In this document: in pieces, positions 23,976-32,185 of the stretch | How positions within the stretch are numbered: position 1 is the first letter of the stretch | Layout: the number at the start of each line of letters is the position of its first letter | Source: Bacteroidaceae bacterium | GTDB lineage: Bacteria; Bacteroidota; Bacteroidia; Bacteroidales; Bacteroidaceae | Reading direction: 5' to 3' | Length of the DNA: 34,281 nt | Assembly: GCA_024401275.1 (NCBI GenBank) | Contig: JAKSLJ010000034.1 | Span: forward strand, 1 to 34,281 | Notes under the pieces: generated by a model | What the model was told of the DNA's origin: nothing | The model's input: only the letters and a program-made list of their open reading frames with translations | The model's database searches: none | Translations under genes and position numbers: made by a program

Positions 23976-24899
23976 ATGAATGCATTTTTTAATCAATATA
24001 ACAATTATTTGAAGCATTTGATTCAGGTTGAATGTGCAGAGCAGAATTTGGATTTCAAGCATATCTATGAGGCATATCTTCAAAATTCAGAAACGAATCT
24101 TGAAGAGGCTAAACGCAAGGCTGCTGAAGAAGCTAAACGCAAGGCTGCTGAAGAAGAAGCTCGACGCAAGGCTGCTGAAGAAGCTCAACGCAAGGCTGCG
24201 GAAAAAGAAGCCCAACGAAAGGCTGCTGAAGAAACTCAACGCAAGGCTGCGGAAAAAGAAGCTCAACGCAAGGCTGCTGAAGAAGAAACTCAACGCAAGG
24301 CTGCTGAAGAAGAAGCTCAACGCAAGGCTGCTGAAGAAGAATCTCAACGCAAGGCTGCTGAAGAAGAAGCTCAACGCAAGGCTGCCGAAGAAGCAAACAA
24401 GAAGCGTGGAGACTTGGACTTCGAAGATGGTTACTACATCGGCGAAGTGAAGGATGGCCTGATGCATGGCACAGGAACTCGTTTCTGGGATGCTAACGAC
24501 AAAAAGTGGGAAGGCGAATGGGTTGATGGCGTCGCATGCGGTCATGTCGTTGTCAGATTCTGTGATACAGTTGTCTATGACGGTCAGATGGAGCATGGAC
24601 TTCCTAATGGGCATGGCACATACACCGACCCTAATTCCGGTAGAGTGTATGTTGGCGATTTCGTTGATTTCAAGTACGAAGGTGAAGGTACACTCTATAC
24701 GAGCAACAACGAGAAAATATATGAAGGTCAGTGGCTTAACGGCAAATATCATGGCTATGGTCAGACATTCCTTCGTGGTCAGTGCAGATACGAGGGTAAC
24801 TTTGAGAACGGCAAACGCCACGGTGAAGGCATTTCATACAATGCGATGGGCGAAGAAGAATACAACGGCTTGTGGCAAAATGACCACAGAACAGAATAA
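23976..24899 (+). CDS. coiled-coil plus MORN-repeat protein
   Basis: 307 aa. Residues 1-44 are helical. Residues 45-~140 are eleven copies of an (A/T/S)(Q/K/R)RKAAEE(E/K) repeat forming a long, highly charged single helix or coiled coil. From ~150 to the end come about six MORN repeats (GYYIGEVKDGLMHGTGTRFW, VYDGQMEHGLPNGHGTY, VYVGDFVDFKYEGEGTLY, IYEGQWLNGKYHGYGQ, RYEGNFENGKRHGEG). MORN repeats bind phospholipids or act as scaffolds in known proteins; here it could tether the machine to the membrane or set spacing. The stop codon directly abuts the 19-bp terminal repeat of a MITE. Confidence 0.85.
   Translation: MNAFFNQYNNYLKHLIQVECAEQNLDFKHIYEAYLQNSETNLEEAKRKAAEEAKRKAAEEEARRKAAEEAQRKAAEKEAQRKAAEETQRKAAEKEAQRKAAEEETQRKAAEEEAQRKAAEEESQRKAAEEEAQRKAAEEANKKRGDLDFEDGYYIGEVKDGLMHGTGTRFWDANDKKWEGEWVDGVACGHVVVRFCDTVVYDGQMEHGLPNGHGTYTDPNSGRVYVGDFVDFKYEGEGTLYTSNNEKIYEGQWLNGKYHGYGQTFLRGQCRYEGNFENGKRHGEGISYNAMGEEEYNGLWQNDHRTE
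24108..24395 (+). repeat. 24/27-bp in-frame repeat tract in the MORN gene
   Basis: Eleven units of AAGGCTGCTGAAGAA(GAA)GCTCAACGC type, all multiples of three, so copy-number change would alter only helix length. Units are very similar to each other, which points to recent expansion. Confidence 0.8.
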
Positions 24900-25093
24900 A
24901 GGTGGGTTCTATAAATTACCACCGAGATTTTCTTTAATGATTAATGGGTTACGTTTTGTCATCTTTCGGTTTCTTTTTGGCTCAAACTGTCAGTTAAATC
25001 AGTCGTGTAGCCCGCTACACTCCATCTTTAACTAACATTTTGAACTCAAAAATAAACTCGCAAGCTAACAAAGCTAATTTATAGAACCCACCT
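24900..25093. mobile_element. 194-bp MITE inside the operon
   Basis: Perfect 19-bp terminal inverted repeats: AGGTGGGTTCTATAAATTA at 24900-24918 and its complement at 25075-25093. The interior has a palindromic centre, GTGTAGC-CC-GCTACAC (25005-25020), with further pairing (TTAAA/TTTAA) around it, and no ORF. It lies between the MORN and VWA genes, accounting for most of the only large gap in the first eleven genes. Flanks are A-rich, so a target duplication cannot be resolved. Confidence 0.7.
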
Positions 25094-25145
25094 AAAAAAG
25101 AACTAACTTGTATGCATTTTTGCATCACTAAATAATAAACAGAAG

Positions 25146-25817
25146 ATGAATACACCAAAAGAACGTAGGCTCAAGGGCCCTATGAACATGAAGTCTCCAA
25201 AGACATTTGAGCAGTTAGGAATTCTTGTATTGGATGGCAGTGGATCTATGGAAGAAGAAACTCGCAATAAGATTTCAAAAGCAGCTGCGGTTTCAGAAGC
25301 AACACAAGATCTATTCTCTCGTTTCAAAATAAGCAGAATTTCCAGGAATTTCAGTTTTGCGATTGTCAACTATGACCATCGTGCGGAAATTGCAATGCAG
25401 CCAACAGAAATGAAGGATATTGACGACCATGCTGATTATAATCCGATGAAGAATCTTGGTGGAGCAACATATATTTCTGAAGGTTTGAAGAAGGCAAAGG
25501 ACATGGCTGTTGATTTTCTTGCAGAAGAAAATGAAAGCGGCTTGACACGTTCCGTTGTAGTTGTGTTAATGACCGATGGAGTCGATATGACAGAAGCTGA
25601 GACAGTCAGCGTTGCTAAGCAACTTGTTGACATGGAACACGTTGATGTCTGCGGCTGTTTCTTTGAAACACTCGGAGCTGACCATGTAGAAATGAAGAAA
25701 TGTGCAGATTATATCAAAGGGCTCTGTTCAGAAGAACGACTCTATGCCGATGTGGCAGATTCAGAGGATCTTCGTAAATTCTTTATTGCAAGTATGTCTA
25801 ATGGCAATGTCATTTAA
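25146..25817 (+). CDS. TerY-like VWA-domain protein
   Basis: 223 aa, essentially one von Willebrand A domain. The MIDAS metal site is complete: D30-G-S32-G-S34, T108 in GGATYISEGL, and D144 in LMTDGVD. The order VWA, PP2C, kinase is that of the TerY-P triad known from tellurite-resistance-type gene sets, where TerY binds metal and couples phosphorylation to a larger complex. No signal peptide, so cytoplasmic. The MITE upstream may have separated this gene from the previous ones, but the -7-like sequence CATTTTTG at ~25117 is only weak evidence for a local promoter. Confidence 0.88.
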   Translation: MNTPKERRLKGPMNMKSPKTFEQLGILVLDGSGSMEEETRNKISKAAAVSEATQDLFSRFKISRISRNFSFAIVNYDHRAEIAMQPTEMKDIDDHADYNPMKNLGGATYISEGLKKAKDMAVDFLAEENESGLTRSVVVVLMTDGVDMTEAETVSVAKQLVDMEHVDVCGCFFETLGADHVEMKKCADYIKGLCSEERLYADVADSEDLRKFFIASMSNGNVI

Positions 25818-25829
25818 AGTGAAGTCTTT

Positions 25830-26957
25830 ATGGATAGGATTTCAAATCACCTTGACGACAATTTTACATTAATTTTCGCACTCCTACTTATCATCCTATT
25901 GATTGCAGCAATTGCCTTGCTGATCTTGGCAGGATATATAATGTACAAGAAGTATATGAACACAAAACCAATAACTCCTTTTGATCCTGAGGATACGTCT
26001 GATTGCCAGACTCTCGACAGTCAGACTCTCTCATCTCCCCTTGGTACATCTGTAATTGCCAATGCAAGCGACGTATCCGGCACTACAGCATTTGCTGTAG
26101 CAACAGAGACAAACAAGAAAGGAACCAATCAGGACTCTTTCTGCCAGAAATATCTACCGTCTGCCTCTGCTTCAATCATTGCTGTAGCTGACGGTGTCGG
26201 TAGCTCTTTCAGATCGGAAATCGGCAGTGCGTTTGTTGCCAATCGGGCTGTGGAACTTATTGCCGAAGCAATAGAAAAGGATCCCAAGCAGATAGATTTT
26301 GACTGCATTTTCAATAGGGTTCAGCAGGATTTTGATCTGGAGATTGAAAAGCAGTTTGCCGATCAGATGGATGTAATACCTACGACTGGAATGGCATTCG
26401 CCACAACCCTTGTTGTAGGCATTGACCTCCCTGACCGTTTCATTGCTGCCTATGTTGGTAATGGATCAATTATACATCTGTCAAACAGGTTCATCACATT
26501 CCCAAAATACATTTGTGTACCTTGGAATGCAGTCAACCTCTTGAACCCTCACACTGTGGATCAGGGCGGAAAGGAATCTCTTTACAGAGTATTCTTCTAT
26601 AAGGGCATTGAAAGAGCTCACCAACCTTCCGTGGTAGAGGTAAGAAAGCAAAAGCAAGGCAATGACGGTGAAATATTCATAATCACTACTGACGGCGTGA
26701 ACTCAAACGATCATGATATTGCAGGCAAGGATGAAGAGGGAAGCATTTGGTCACCTGTTTCCCAGCAGTTGGCTGACCTTTATGACCATTTGAAAGCGTA
26801 TGTGACAAGTCCGGAAGAAATCAATAACGAAACACTTCTGACCTCTGTTGAAACCTATCTTAAGGCAATGAAGGAGGGTAAAAAACTCGATGACGACACA
26901 ACTCTCGGAGTATTCATCACTCCTCTTGCAATAAAGTATTTCAAAGATATTAAATAA
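25830..26957 (+). CDS. membrane-anchored PP2C-type Ser/Thr phosphatase
   Basis: 375 aa. One membrane helix at about 13-38, then a linker rich in T, S and D, then a PP2C fold: NKKGTNQDSF at 95-104 (motif with D102), ADGVGS (D121-G122), AAYVGNGSIIHL (motif GDS replaced by GNGS), TTDGVN (D288) and DDDTTLG (D354-D356). The metal-binding aspartates are present, so it should be active. The expected partners are the two kinases directly downstream. The catalytic domain lies in the cytoplasm if the N-terminus is outside. Confidence 0.88.
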   Translation: MDRISNHLDDNFTLIFALLLIILLIAAIALLILAGYIMYKKYMNTKPITPFDPEDTSDCQTLDSQTLSSPLGTSVIANASDVSGTTAFAVATETNKKGTNQDSFCQKYLPSASASIIAVADGVGSSFRSEIGSAFVANRAVELIAEAIEKDPKQIDFDCIFNRVQQDFDLEIEKQFADQMDVIPTTGMAFATTLVVGIDLPDRFIAAYVGNGSIIHLSNRFITFPKYICVPWNAVNLLNPHTVDQGGKESLYRVFFYKGIERAHQPSVVEVRKQKQGNDGEIFIITTDGVNSNDHDIAGKDEEGSIWSPVSQQLADLYDHLKAYVTSPEEINNETLLTSVETYLKAMKEGKKLDDDTTLGVFITPLAIKYFKDIK

Positions 26958-26968
26958 TAGAGGAAAAG

Positions 26969-28417
26969 ATGCAAACGCTCGAAATAGGATATTACCAAAG
27001 CGTACTTGACAAATCTGAATTAGCTGACCATTGGGAGATATCCATAGAAGACCATTCCTTCTCTCATGGGGGATTTGGGGAGATCTTCCATATCATCAAT
27101 ATTGATGGGGTAGCACCAGAGCAGCCTCTTGTACTTAAGTTGTTTTTCAATAATAAAGAACAAGAGCATTGCTTTGATGCTATTTCCCAGTTAGGTGGTA
27201 AGGTGTTCGATCAAGTTCACGATAATAAAAACTTCCTTGAAGATTATCCTGCACTCAGGGCTTTGCCATTGTGTATATTCGGTGTTGAAATTGATGGAAT
27301 CGAAAGGGATGGTTATGTGATGTACGATCTCGCGGAAATGGATCTTATCGGTTTTGATAAGATTGCCGTGGATTATGATGAAGATGCCTATGAGGAGTTC
27401 GAAAATCATGACCTCACATGGCGACTTACAGCGGCATACCATTTGGTTAGAGGATTTCATATGTTGGAAAAGATGAGGTTCCTCCACGCTGACATCAGTG
27501 CCGACAACATCTTCATAGGCAAGAAAGAGCCTATGGCGGTAATACTGGATTACGACAGCGGTGCGGTTATTGAGTCAAAGGACGATACTCCTTCTACTTT
27601 CGGAAAGAATCAGCCATGGCTTGCTCCAGAGATTCTCTTTCAGCTAAAGGGTATGCAAAAGAAGGGGAAAGCCTTAGTGGACGTTAATATCTACTCCGAC
27701 AGGTGGGCTGTGGCAAATGCGATAGTACAGATACTTACTTCCATGCAGGCACTCTATCTGACCGATTTGTCTGAGGAAACATTGAGGCGATACAGCAAAT
27801 CATACCAGTGGCCAAAAATAGATACCTCTGACAGCATCTTTATGGAAGGTAATGAAGAGTATTACGAAGAGTTCATTGAGCGTTGGAAAGAGCTTCCTGA
27901 ACCGGTAAGGAGAGAACTGGACTACACCTTCAATAAGGGTATGTTCAACCCTCAGTGCCGAACATCGTATGGCAGATGGGAAATGATCTTGAGGTCGGTT
28001 ATTCAACAGAACGGTCTTCATGTGCCTTTACCAACTCCACATACTTCCTCGGCAGGAAATAACTCTGCAAAGCCAAAGCCTAGCCCAAAGAATGTAGTCA
28101 ATAAAACTGGTAATGTTGAAGATTTGGAGGCTGCAAAGGAAGAACTTAACAAATACATGGATGTTCTGGTGATGGACATCATAAGTGGCTCAGAAAAAAT
28201 CGAAGACAATAAGTTCTTCATTGACATGAGAGCACAAAAAGCTGAGGTGAATCCTGATGAACTGATAAGCGAACTGAAAGATTTTATCGAGATGTTCAAT
28301 ACATGCCGAAAGCATAAGCCATCGCAGTTCGAACTAAAGAATCTTAGATATCAAGGTTCAAGAGCATTTATCAGTCTTTATATCGTGGATAATATTATTG
28401 ATAGATATTGTAAATGA
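26969..28417 (+). CDS. Ser/Thr protein kinase 1 (TerY-P type)
   Basis: 482 aa. Kinase domain about 25-345: glycine loop FSHGGFGEIFHI (G34-G37), lysine K57 in LVLKLFF, catalytic loop HADISADN (H173-N180, with A for R in HRD), DYDSG in place of DFG (D194 in LDYDSG), LAPEILFQ as APE. A S/T/P-rich linker (~355-385) follows, then a helical C-terminal domain (~388-482) with KFFIDMRAQKAEVNPDELIS. It lacks a membrane segment. It ends in a 4-bp ATGA overlap with the second kinase, so the two are translationally coupled. Expected to phosphorylate partners in the machine, opposed by the PP2C. Confidence 0.88.
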   Translation: MQTLEIGYYQSVLDKSELADHWEISIEDHSFSHGGFGEIFHIINIDGVAPEQPLVLKLFFNNKEQEHCFDAISQLGGKVFDQVHDNKNFLEDYPALRALPLCIFGVEIDGIERDGYVMYDLAEMDLIGFDKIAVDYDEDAYEEFENHDLTWRLTAAYHLVRGFHMLEKMRFLHADISADNIFIGKKEPMAVILDYDSGAVIESKDDTPSTFGKNQPWLAPEILFQLKGMQKKGKALVDVNIYSDRWAVANAIVQILTSMQALYLTDLSEETLRRYSKSYQWPKIDTSDSIFMEGNEEYYEEFIERWKELPEPVRRELDYTFNKGMFNPQCRTSYGRWEMILRSVIQQNGLHVPLPTPHTSSAGNNSAKPKPSPKNVVNKTGNVEDLEAAKEELNKYMDVLVMDIISGSEKIEDNKFFIDMRAQKAEVNPDELISELKDFIEMFNTCRKHKPSQFELKNLRYQGSRAFISLYIVDNIIDRYCK

Positions 28418-29820
28418 AAGTAATAAAGGTAACGGGCAGTGTTTCTTCTCTTGGGCTTGATCCACATTTTGAAGCAATAAAAACAATTGAGATTGAGGAC
28501 AAGTGTTTTGCAGAAGGTGGTTTTGGCCGTATCTACCATTGCATAACGGTGGACAAAAAGAAATGCCATAAACCGCAAGTCATAAAGATTTTCAAGGATA
28601 GTTGTGGCAGTGCTGCACACAGCTATCGCACCATCATGGGGTTGCTCAATGGTTTGAAGCGTAAAAAGGAAGAACTGGATGAACTGGAAATAGACCTGAT
28701 AGATTATTATCCAGCGTTGTTCGGTGCTCCTCAGTTTGTGTTTGAAGGTGAACTTGATGGTGAGTATGTTCAGGGATATTCCGCAAACAACTTGACGAAG
28801 TTCGGCTATGTGTGCTTTACAGATGTATTGGAGAAAAACGACGTCATGGAAAAGTATTACGATATATCCATTGAAAGCCGTACTGGTATGGCATATCACC
28901 TTGTTCGTACGTTTGAACTGCTGAAAGAAATCCGATATATACATGCCGACTTCAAGTCTGATAATTTCTTTGTCGGTCTTGGCGATGATGATAAGTGTGC
29001 CCTTATTGACTATGATAGTGGATCAATCATTGAGAATCTTAATGATGAACCATTTACTGCAGGAACTCCTTCGCAGGATATGCTTGCGCCGGAGATTCGT
29101 TCGCAGCTGCATGCAACAGGTCATGCCAAAGTAAATCTGCATACAGACGTTTGGTCGGTTGCCGTCGCTTGCCATTACCTCTATTTCCTTTGTCATCCTT
29201 TTTATTCGTTATCGGAAGTATCTGACCAATCGGTTTCTGCATATAACGCCAAATTTACATGGCCTGCAATAGACAAGAGTTTCAAATACATTAACGAAGA
29301 TATTGTCGATTACATAGATGATTTACAGGAGAACTACACTCTGATTGACAATGAAATAATAAAATGTTTCAGATATACATTCACCAGCGGCTACTTTAAT
29401 CCAAACTACCGTACCTCGTACAGTCAGTGGCGAATGAAACTTACTCCATCGCTGCCAGAAGGCTCCGAGCGTAAAAGCCTTGAATGGATAAGGCGACACA
29501 AATTTGCCCCAGAACCACAAAAGCCTACTTATACGGTGAGTCCAGAGAATTTTGCTGGATATATCTCTGAACTCGCCATTGACATAATCAATCACAAGAA
29601 ATATCTGCATCAGCTTAAGGATGAACTCCAGAAAATAGAAAGGGAACTCAATAAGCCTCGCCTTTACGATAAGACACAAGCCTTCATCACAGCTTACTTC
29701 GACATCTGGGCTGATGGCGTCATCACAGAAACTGAACGCAGAAAGTTTATGTTTACAGGTAAGACACTCGGAGTTAATCCTGATGTTGTCGAGATGTTGT
29801 TAGCGACAAATCCGTTATAA
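28414..29820 (+). CDS. Ser/Thr protein kinase 2 (TerY-P type)
   Basis: 468 aa. Paralogue of kinase 1: glycine loop CFAEGGFGRIYH (G35-G38), K58 in VIKIFK, HADFKSDN (H177-N184), DYDSG (D199 in LIDYDSG), LAPEIRSQ. It has a longer insert after the N-lobe (KKEELDELEIDLIDYYPALF). The C-terminal ~100 residues are helical and end with WADGVITETERRKFMFTGKT then LGVNPDVVEMLL, a TerB-like metal-binding pattern (DG...E). It follows kinase 1 with a 4-bp overlap and precedes the membrane paralogues by 3 bp. Catalytic residues are intact. Confidence 0.88.
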   Translation: MKVIKVTGSVSSLGLDPHFEAIKTIEIEDKCFAEGGFGRIYHCITVDKKKCHKPQVIKIFKDSCGSAAHSYRTIMGLLNGLKRKKEELDELEIDLIDYYPALFGAPQFVFEGELDGEYVQGYSANNLTKFGYVCFTDVLEKNDVMEKYYDISIESRTGMAYHLVRTFELLKEIRYIHADFKSDNFFVGLGDDDKCALIDYDSGSIIENLNDEPFTAGTPSQDMLAPEIRSQLHATGHAKVNLHTDVWSVAVACHYLYFLCHPFYSLSEVSDQSVSAYNAKFTWPAIDKSFKYINEDIVDYIDDLQENYTLIDNEIIKCFRYTFTSGYFNPNYRTSYSQWRMKLTPSLPEGSERKSLEWIRRHKFAPEPQKPTYTVSPENFAGYISELAIDIINHKKYLHQLKDELQKIERELNKPRLYDKTQAFITAYFDIWADGVITETERRKFMFTGKTLGVNPDVVEMLLATNPL

Positions 29821-29823
29821 ATT

Positions 29824-31212
29824 ATGAAAGACAAGTCTTTATTTAACAGCAAAGAATACAATGAAGAGCGTATCGAATACATCAACGAATGTGTTCGTGA
29901 GGTATGTATTAATGGCGACGACCTCAGCAAGTATGAGAAGATGATCGGGAAATTGTTCCCAGAAGAACCGGAGCTATTCTTAAAGCTATCAAGCTTTGTG
30001 GAGTTCTGTGTCTCTTTAAAGTTTCGTAAGTCAATGTCAGAAACATCTGTTGCAAACATCAAATATCTTGCTGAAGAAATACATGTAACAGACGACACAA
30101 TTGCTTTGTTGACTAAAGAAAATTCTCTGGATGAAAGTAATAATCTGAACTCAGAGAATAATGTTTTTTTGTCAAAAATCCGTAATAATTTTCAGCGGCT
30201 GTGGTTAGTCGGGGGAATTGTTTGTGGCATTTGTTGTTTTTGTGTGCTATTCATCTGTGTAAGTGATCCGTATAGCTCTTTTTTTGATGGAAAATATTGG
30301 CTTTTGGTGTTTACGGGATTAGGAACAGTTGGCCTTCTACTTGAATGGCGAAAAGTTCGATATGCAGTTTTCCTAACAATGGCATCATTCACCCTCCTTG
30401 CTTTTTCTTTAATAGGTTATGATGAGTCCCTCTGGATGATGATGATGATGATTTGTGTATTTCTTCACGGGATTGTAATGAAGATTAGTCGTGTTAAAGA
30501 AAGACAAAGTAAAATGGTCATGAAAGATAAATCATTATTTAATAAAGAAAACCAAGATTTCGTAACAGATGCTACAATAGATGTTTTGTTGTCTGGATAT
30601 TCACAATCGGCAGATAAGCAGGGAAGTTTGTGGGGTAGGTTGTTCCCGATTGCGAAATACAGAAAAATTATGTTGTCTGTACTGTTATTGACAATTGTCT
30701 GGTTTTGCAGTTACTTTTATGGAGGAACAATCGATTCTATATTAGGTCTTATATGTTTTGAGATTTCGGTTTCATCTATAGCGATTATTGTCGGGTTCTT
30801 CTTGATAGTTTCTGATGTTAAATGTCATCATCTAAAGACTATAGATGCTCCCAAATGGTTAGCCCCCCATCTTAAGATACTTAGTATTGGAAGGGCATTG
30901 ACTATAACGATATTTATTATATTTGCTATTCTGTTATATGGTGTATTTTATAAAGAAATAATACTGGAGTATAGTAGTTATTATGATGGTTTTGATGTAG
31001 TAAATCTTTTTATTCCTTTCCACATACTCTTGTTATGTATGGGAATATCTATTCTATGTGTACTTTTATTCAATCTAATAAATTGTGATTTCAAAGCACT
31101 ACATCTTGTAAAAACTTACGTGGTTGTAATGTTATTATTGCTAATATGTGTATTATGCATATATGGGGAATTGTTCTTATATTTCCCCAAAGAATTATTA
31201 TTTAGACACTGA
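29824..31212 (+). CDS. membrane protein with shared N-terminal domain, internal duplication
   Basis: 462 aa. Residues ~1-100 are the helical domain shared by three tandem genes (starts MKDKSLFNSKE; core ERIEYINECVREVCINGDDL; ends VANIKYLAEEIHVTDDTIALL). Four membrane segments follow at about 125-220. At 233 a second MKDKSLFNKEN appears in frame with a shortened helical part, followed by four or five further membrane segments to the end. This looks like two paralogues fused by loss of the intervening stop, or an internal start at 30520. No enzyme motif. Likely a membrane sensor, anchor or pore partner of the kinases (inference). Confidence 0.7.
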   Translation: MKDKSLFNSKEYNEERIEYINECVREVCINGDDLSKYEKMIGKLFPEEPELFLKLSSFVEFCVSLKFRKSMSETSVANIKYLAEEIHVTDDTIALLTKENSLDESNNLNSENNVFLSKIRNNFQRLWLVGGIVCGICCFCVLFICVSDPYSSFFDGKYWLLVFTGLGTVGLLLEWRKVRYAVFLTMASFTLLAFSLIGYDESLWMMMMMICVFLHGIVMKISRVKERQSKMVMKDKSLFNKENQDFVTDATIDVLLSGYSQSADKQGSLWGRLFPIAKYRKIMLSVLLLTIVWFCSYFYGGTIDSILGLICFEISVSSIAIIVGFFLIVSDVKCHHLKTIDAPKWLAPHLKILSIGRALTITIFIIFAILLYGVFYKEIILEYSSYYDGFDVVNLFIPFHILLLCMGISILCVLLFNLINCDFKALHLVKTYVVVMLLLLICVLCIYGELFLYFPKELLFRH

Positions 31213-31214
31213 TA

Positions 31215-31237
31215 ATTATGTCATATAGTAACATAAT
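31215..31237 (+). other. short hairpin in the gap before the second paralogue
   Basis: ATTATGT (31215-31221) and ACATAAT (31231-31237) form a 7-bp stem. The 70-bp gap holds no ORF. It could be a processing or weak attenuation site. Confidence 0.25.
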
Positions 31238-31282
31238 CATTTAAATGCAGATTTAACATGTATGATTCAATAAATAAAGATT

Positions 31283-32107
31283 ATGAAAGATAAATCTCTT
31301 TTTAACAACACGAATGATACTGAGCGTATCGAATACATCAACGAATGTGTTCGTGAGGTATGTATTAATGGCGACGACCTCAGCAAGTATGAGAAGATGA
31401 TCGGGAAATTGTTTCCTGAAGAAGAGCATTACTACGCAAAGGTTCAGGCATTTATCAATCAGTTTAGAACTCTCTCTAATAAGCAAGCTATTTCTGATAC
31501 CTCAATAGCCAACATAAAGTATATTGCCAAAGATGTCCATGTTACAGATGATACCATAAGCTGTATATTGTCGGACATAAAAGATAAGCGCCAGCGCAAG
31601 GCTGAGGAAGAGCGTAAACGCAAAGAAGCGGAAAGCAAGCGCTTTGTGGAAGAAGCGAAAAAACGTTTGGCAGAGGAAAACCGTCAGCAAGAGGAAATGG
31701 AGCGCCAGCGCAAAGCAGAGGAAGAGCGTAAACGCAAAGAAGCGGAAAGCAGACGTTTTGTGGAAGAAGCGAAAAAACGTTTGGCAGAAGAAGACCGTCA
31801 GCAAGAGGAAATGAAACGCCAGCGTAAAGCTCAGGAAGAGGCAGAAGAGAGAAAACGATGGGAAGAGCTTCAGAAACGTATGGCTGAGCAAGACCGTCAG
31901 CAGGAGGAAACGGAATGCCAACACAAGGCTGGGGAAGGCCAGGAGAAGAAAGGCTGTATGGCACTTGTTTTGACAGTTTTGCTTCATTGGTTTGCTGCTT
32001 TATTCGTCGGCGGATTGTTTGGAATTATCGGACTACCTGCTGTTGGAGGTCTTATATTTATTGGTTGGTTAGTGTATTTGGGGTATAAAATTAAAGCAGA
32101 ATGGTAA
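31283..32107 (+). CDS. shared N-domain plus coiled coil and C-terminal membrane segment
   Basis: 274 aa. Residues ~1-95 are the shared helical domain (MKDKSLFNNTNDTERIEYIN...). From R103 to ~215 there is a charged coiled coil made of a 38-residue unit (RQRKAEEERKRKEAESKRFV...) repeated twice almost perfectly, then a third diverged copy. The C-terminus has two hydrophobic segments (ALVLTVLLHWFAALFVGGLF; IIGLPAVGGLIFIGWLVYLG), so the protein is anchored with the coiled coil in the cytoplasm. It resembles the charged helix of the MORN gene and may contact it. Unknown family. Confidence 0.75.
   Translation: MKDKSLFNNTNDTERIEYINECVREVCINGDDLSKYEKMIGKLFPEEEHYYAKVQAFINQFRTLSNKQAISDTSIANIKYIAKDVHVTDDTISCILSDIKDKRQRKAEEERKRKEAESKRFVEEAKKRLAEENRQQEEMERQRKAEEERKRKEAESRRFVEEAKKRLAEEDRQQEEMKRQRKAQEEAEERKRWEELQKRMAEQDRQQEETECQHKAGEGQEKKGCMALVLTVLLHWFAALFVGGLFGIIGLPAVGGLIFIGWLVYLGYKIKAEW
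31589..31816 (+). repeat. 114-bp in-frame tandem repeat (two units)
   Basis: Unit 1 is 31589-31702 and unit 2 is 31703-31816, each 38 codons and nearly identical in DNA. A degenerate third unit follows. The tract is a multiple of three, so length variation would keep the frame. Confidence 0.7.
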
Positions 32108-32185
32108 AAGAGCACCATAGTCATAAGGAACGAGCTGTGGACTCAAAGTTATACATAGAATGTAATTAACAAAAATAAATAGGTA

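Noticed and set aside
24087-24821. Minus-strand ORF of 244 codons rich in FFFSSLAL repeats
   Set aside because: It is the antisense of the repeat tract and MORN region; the residues simply mirror the repeated plus-strand DNA.
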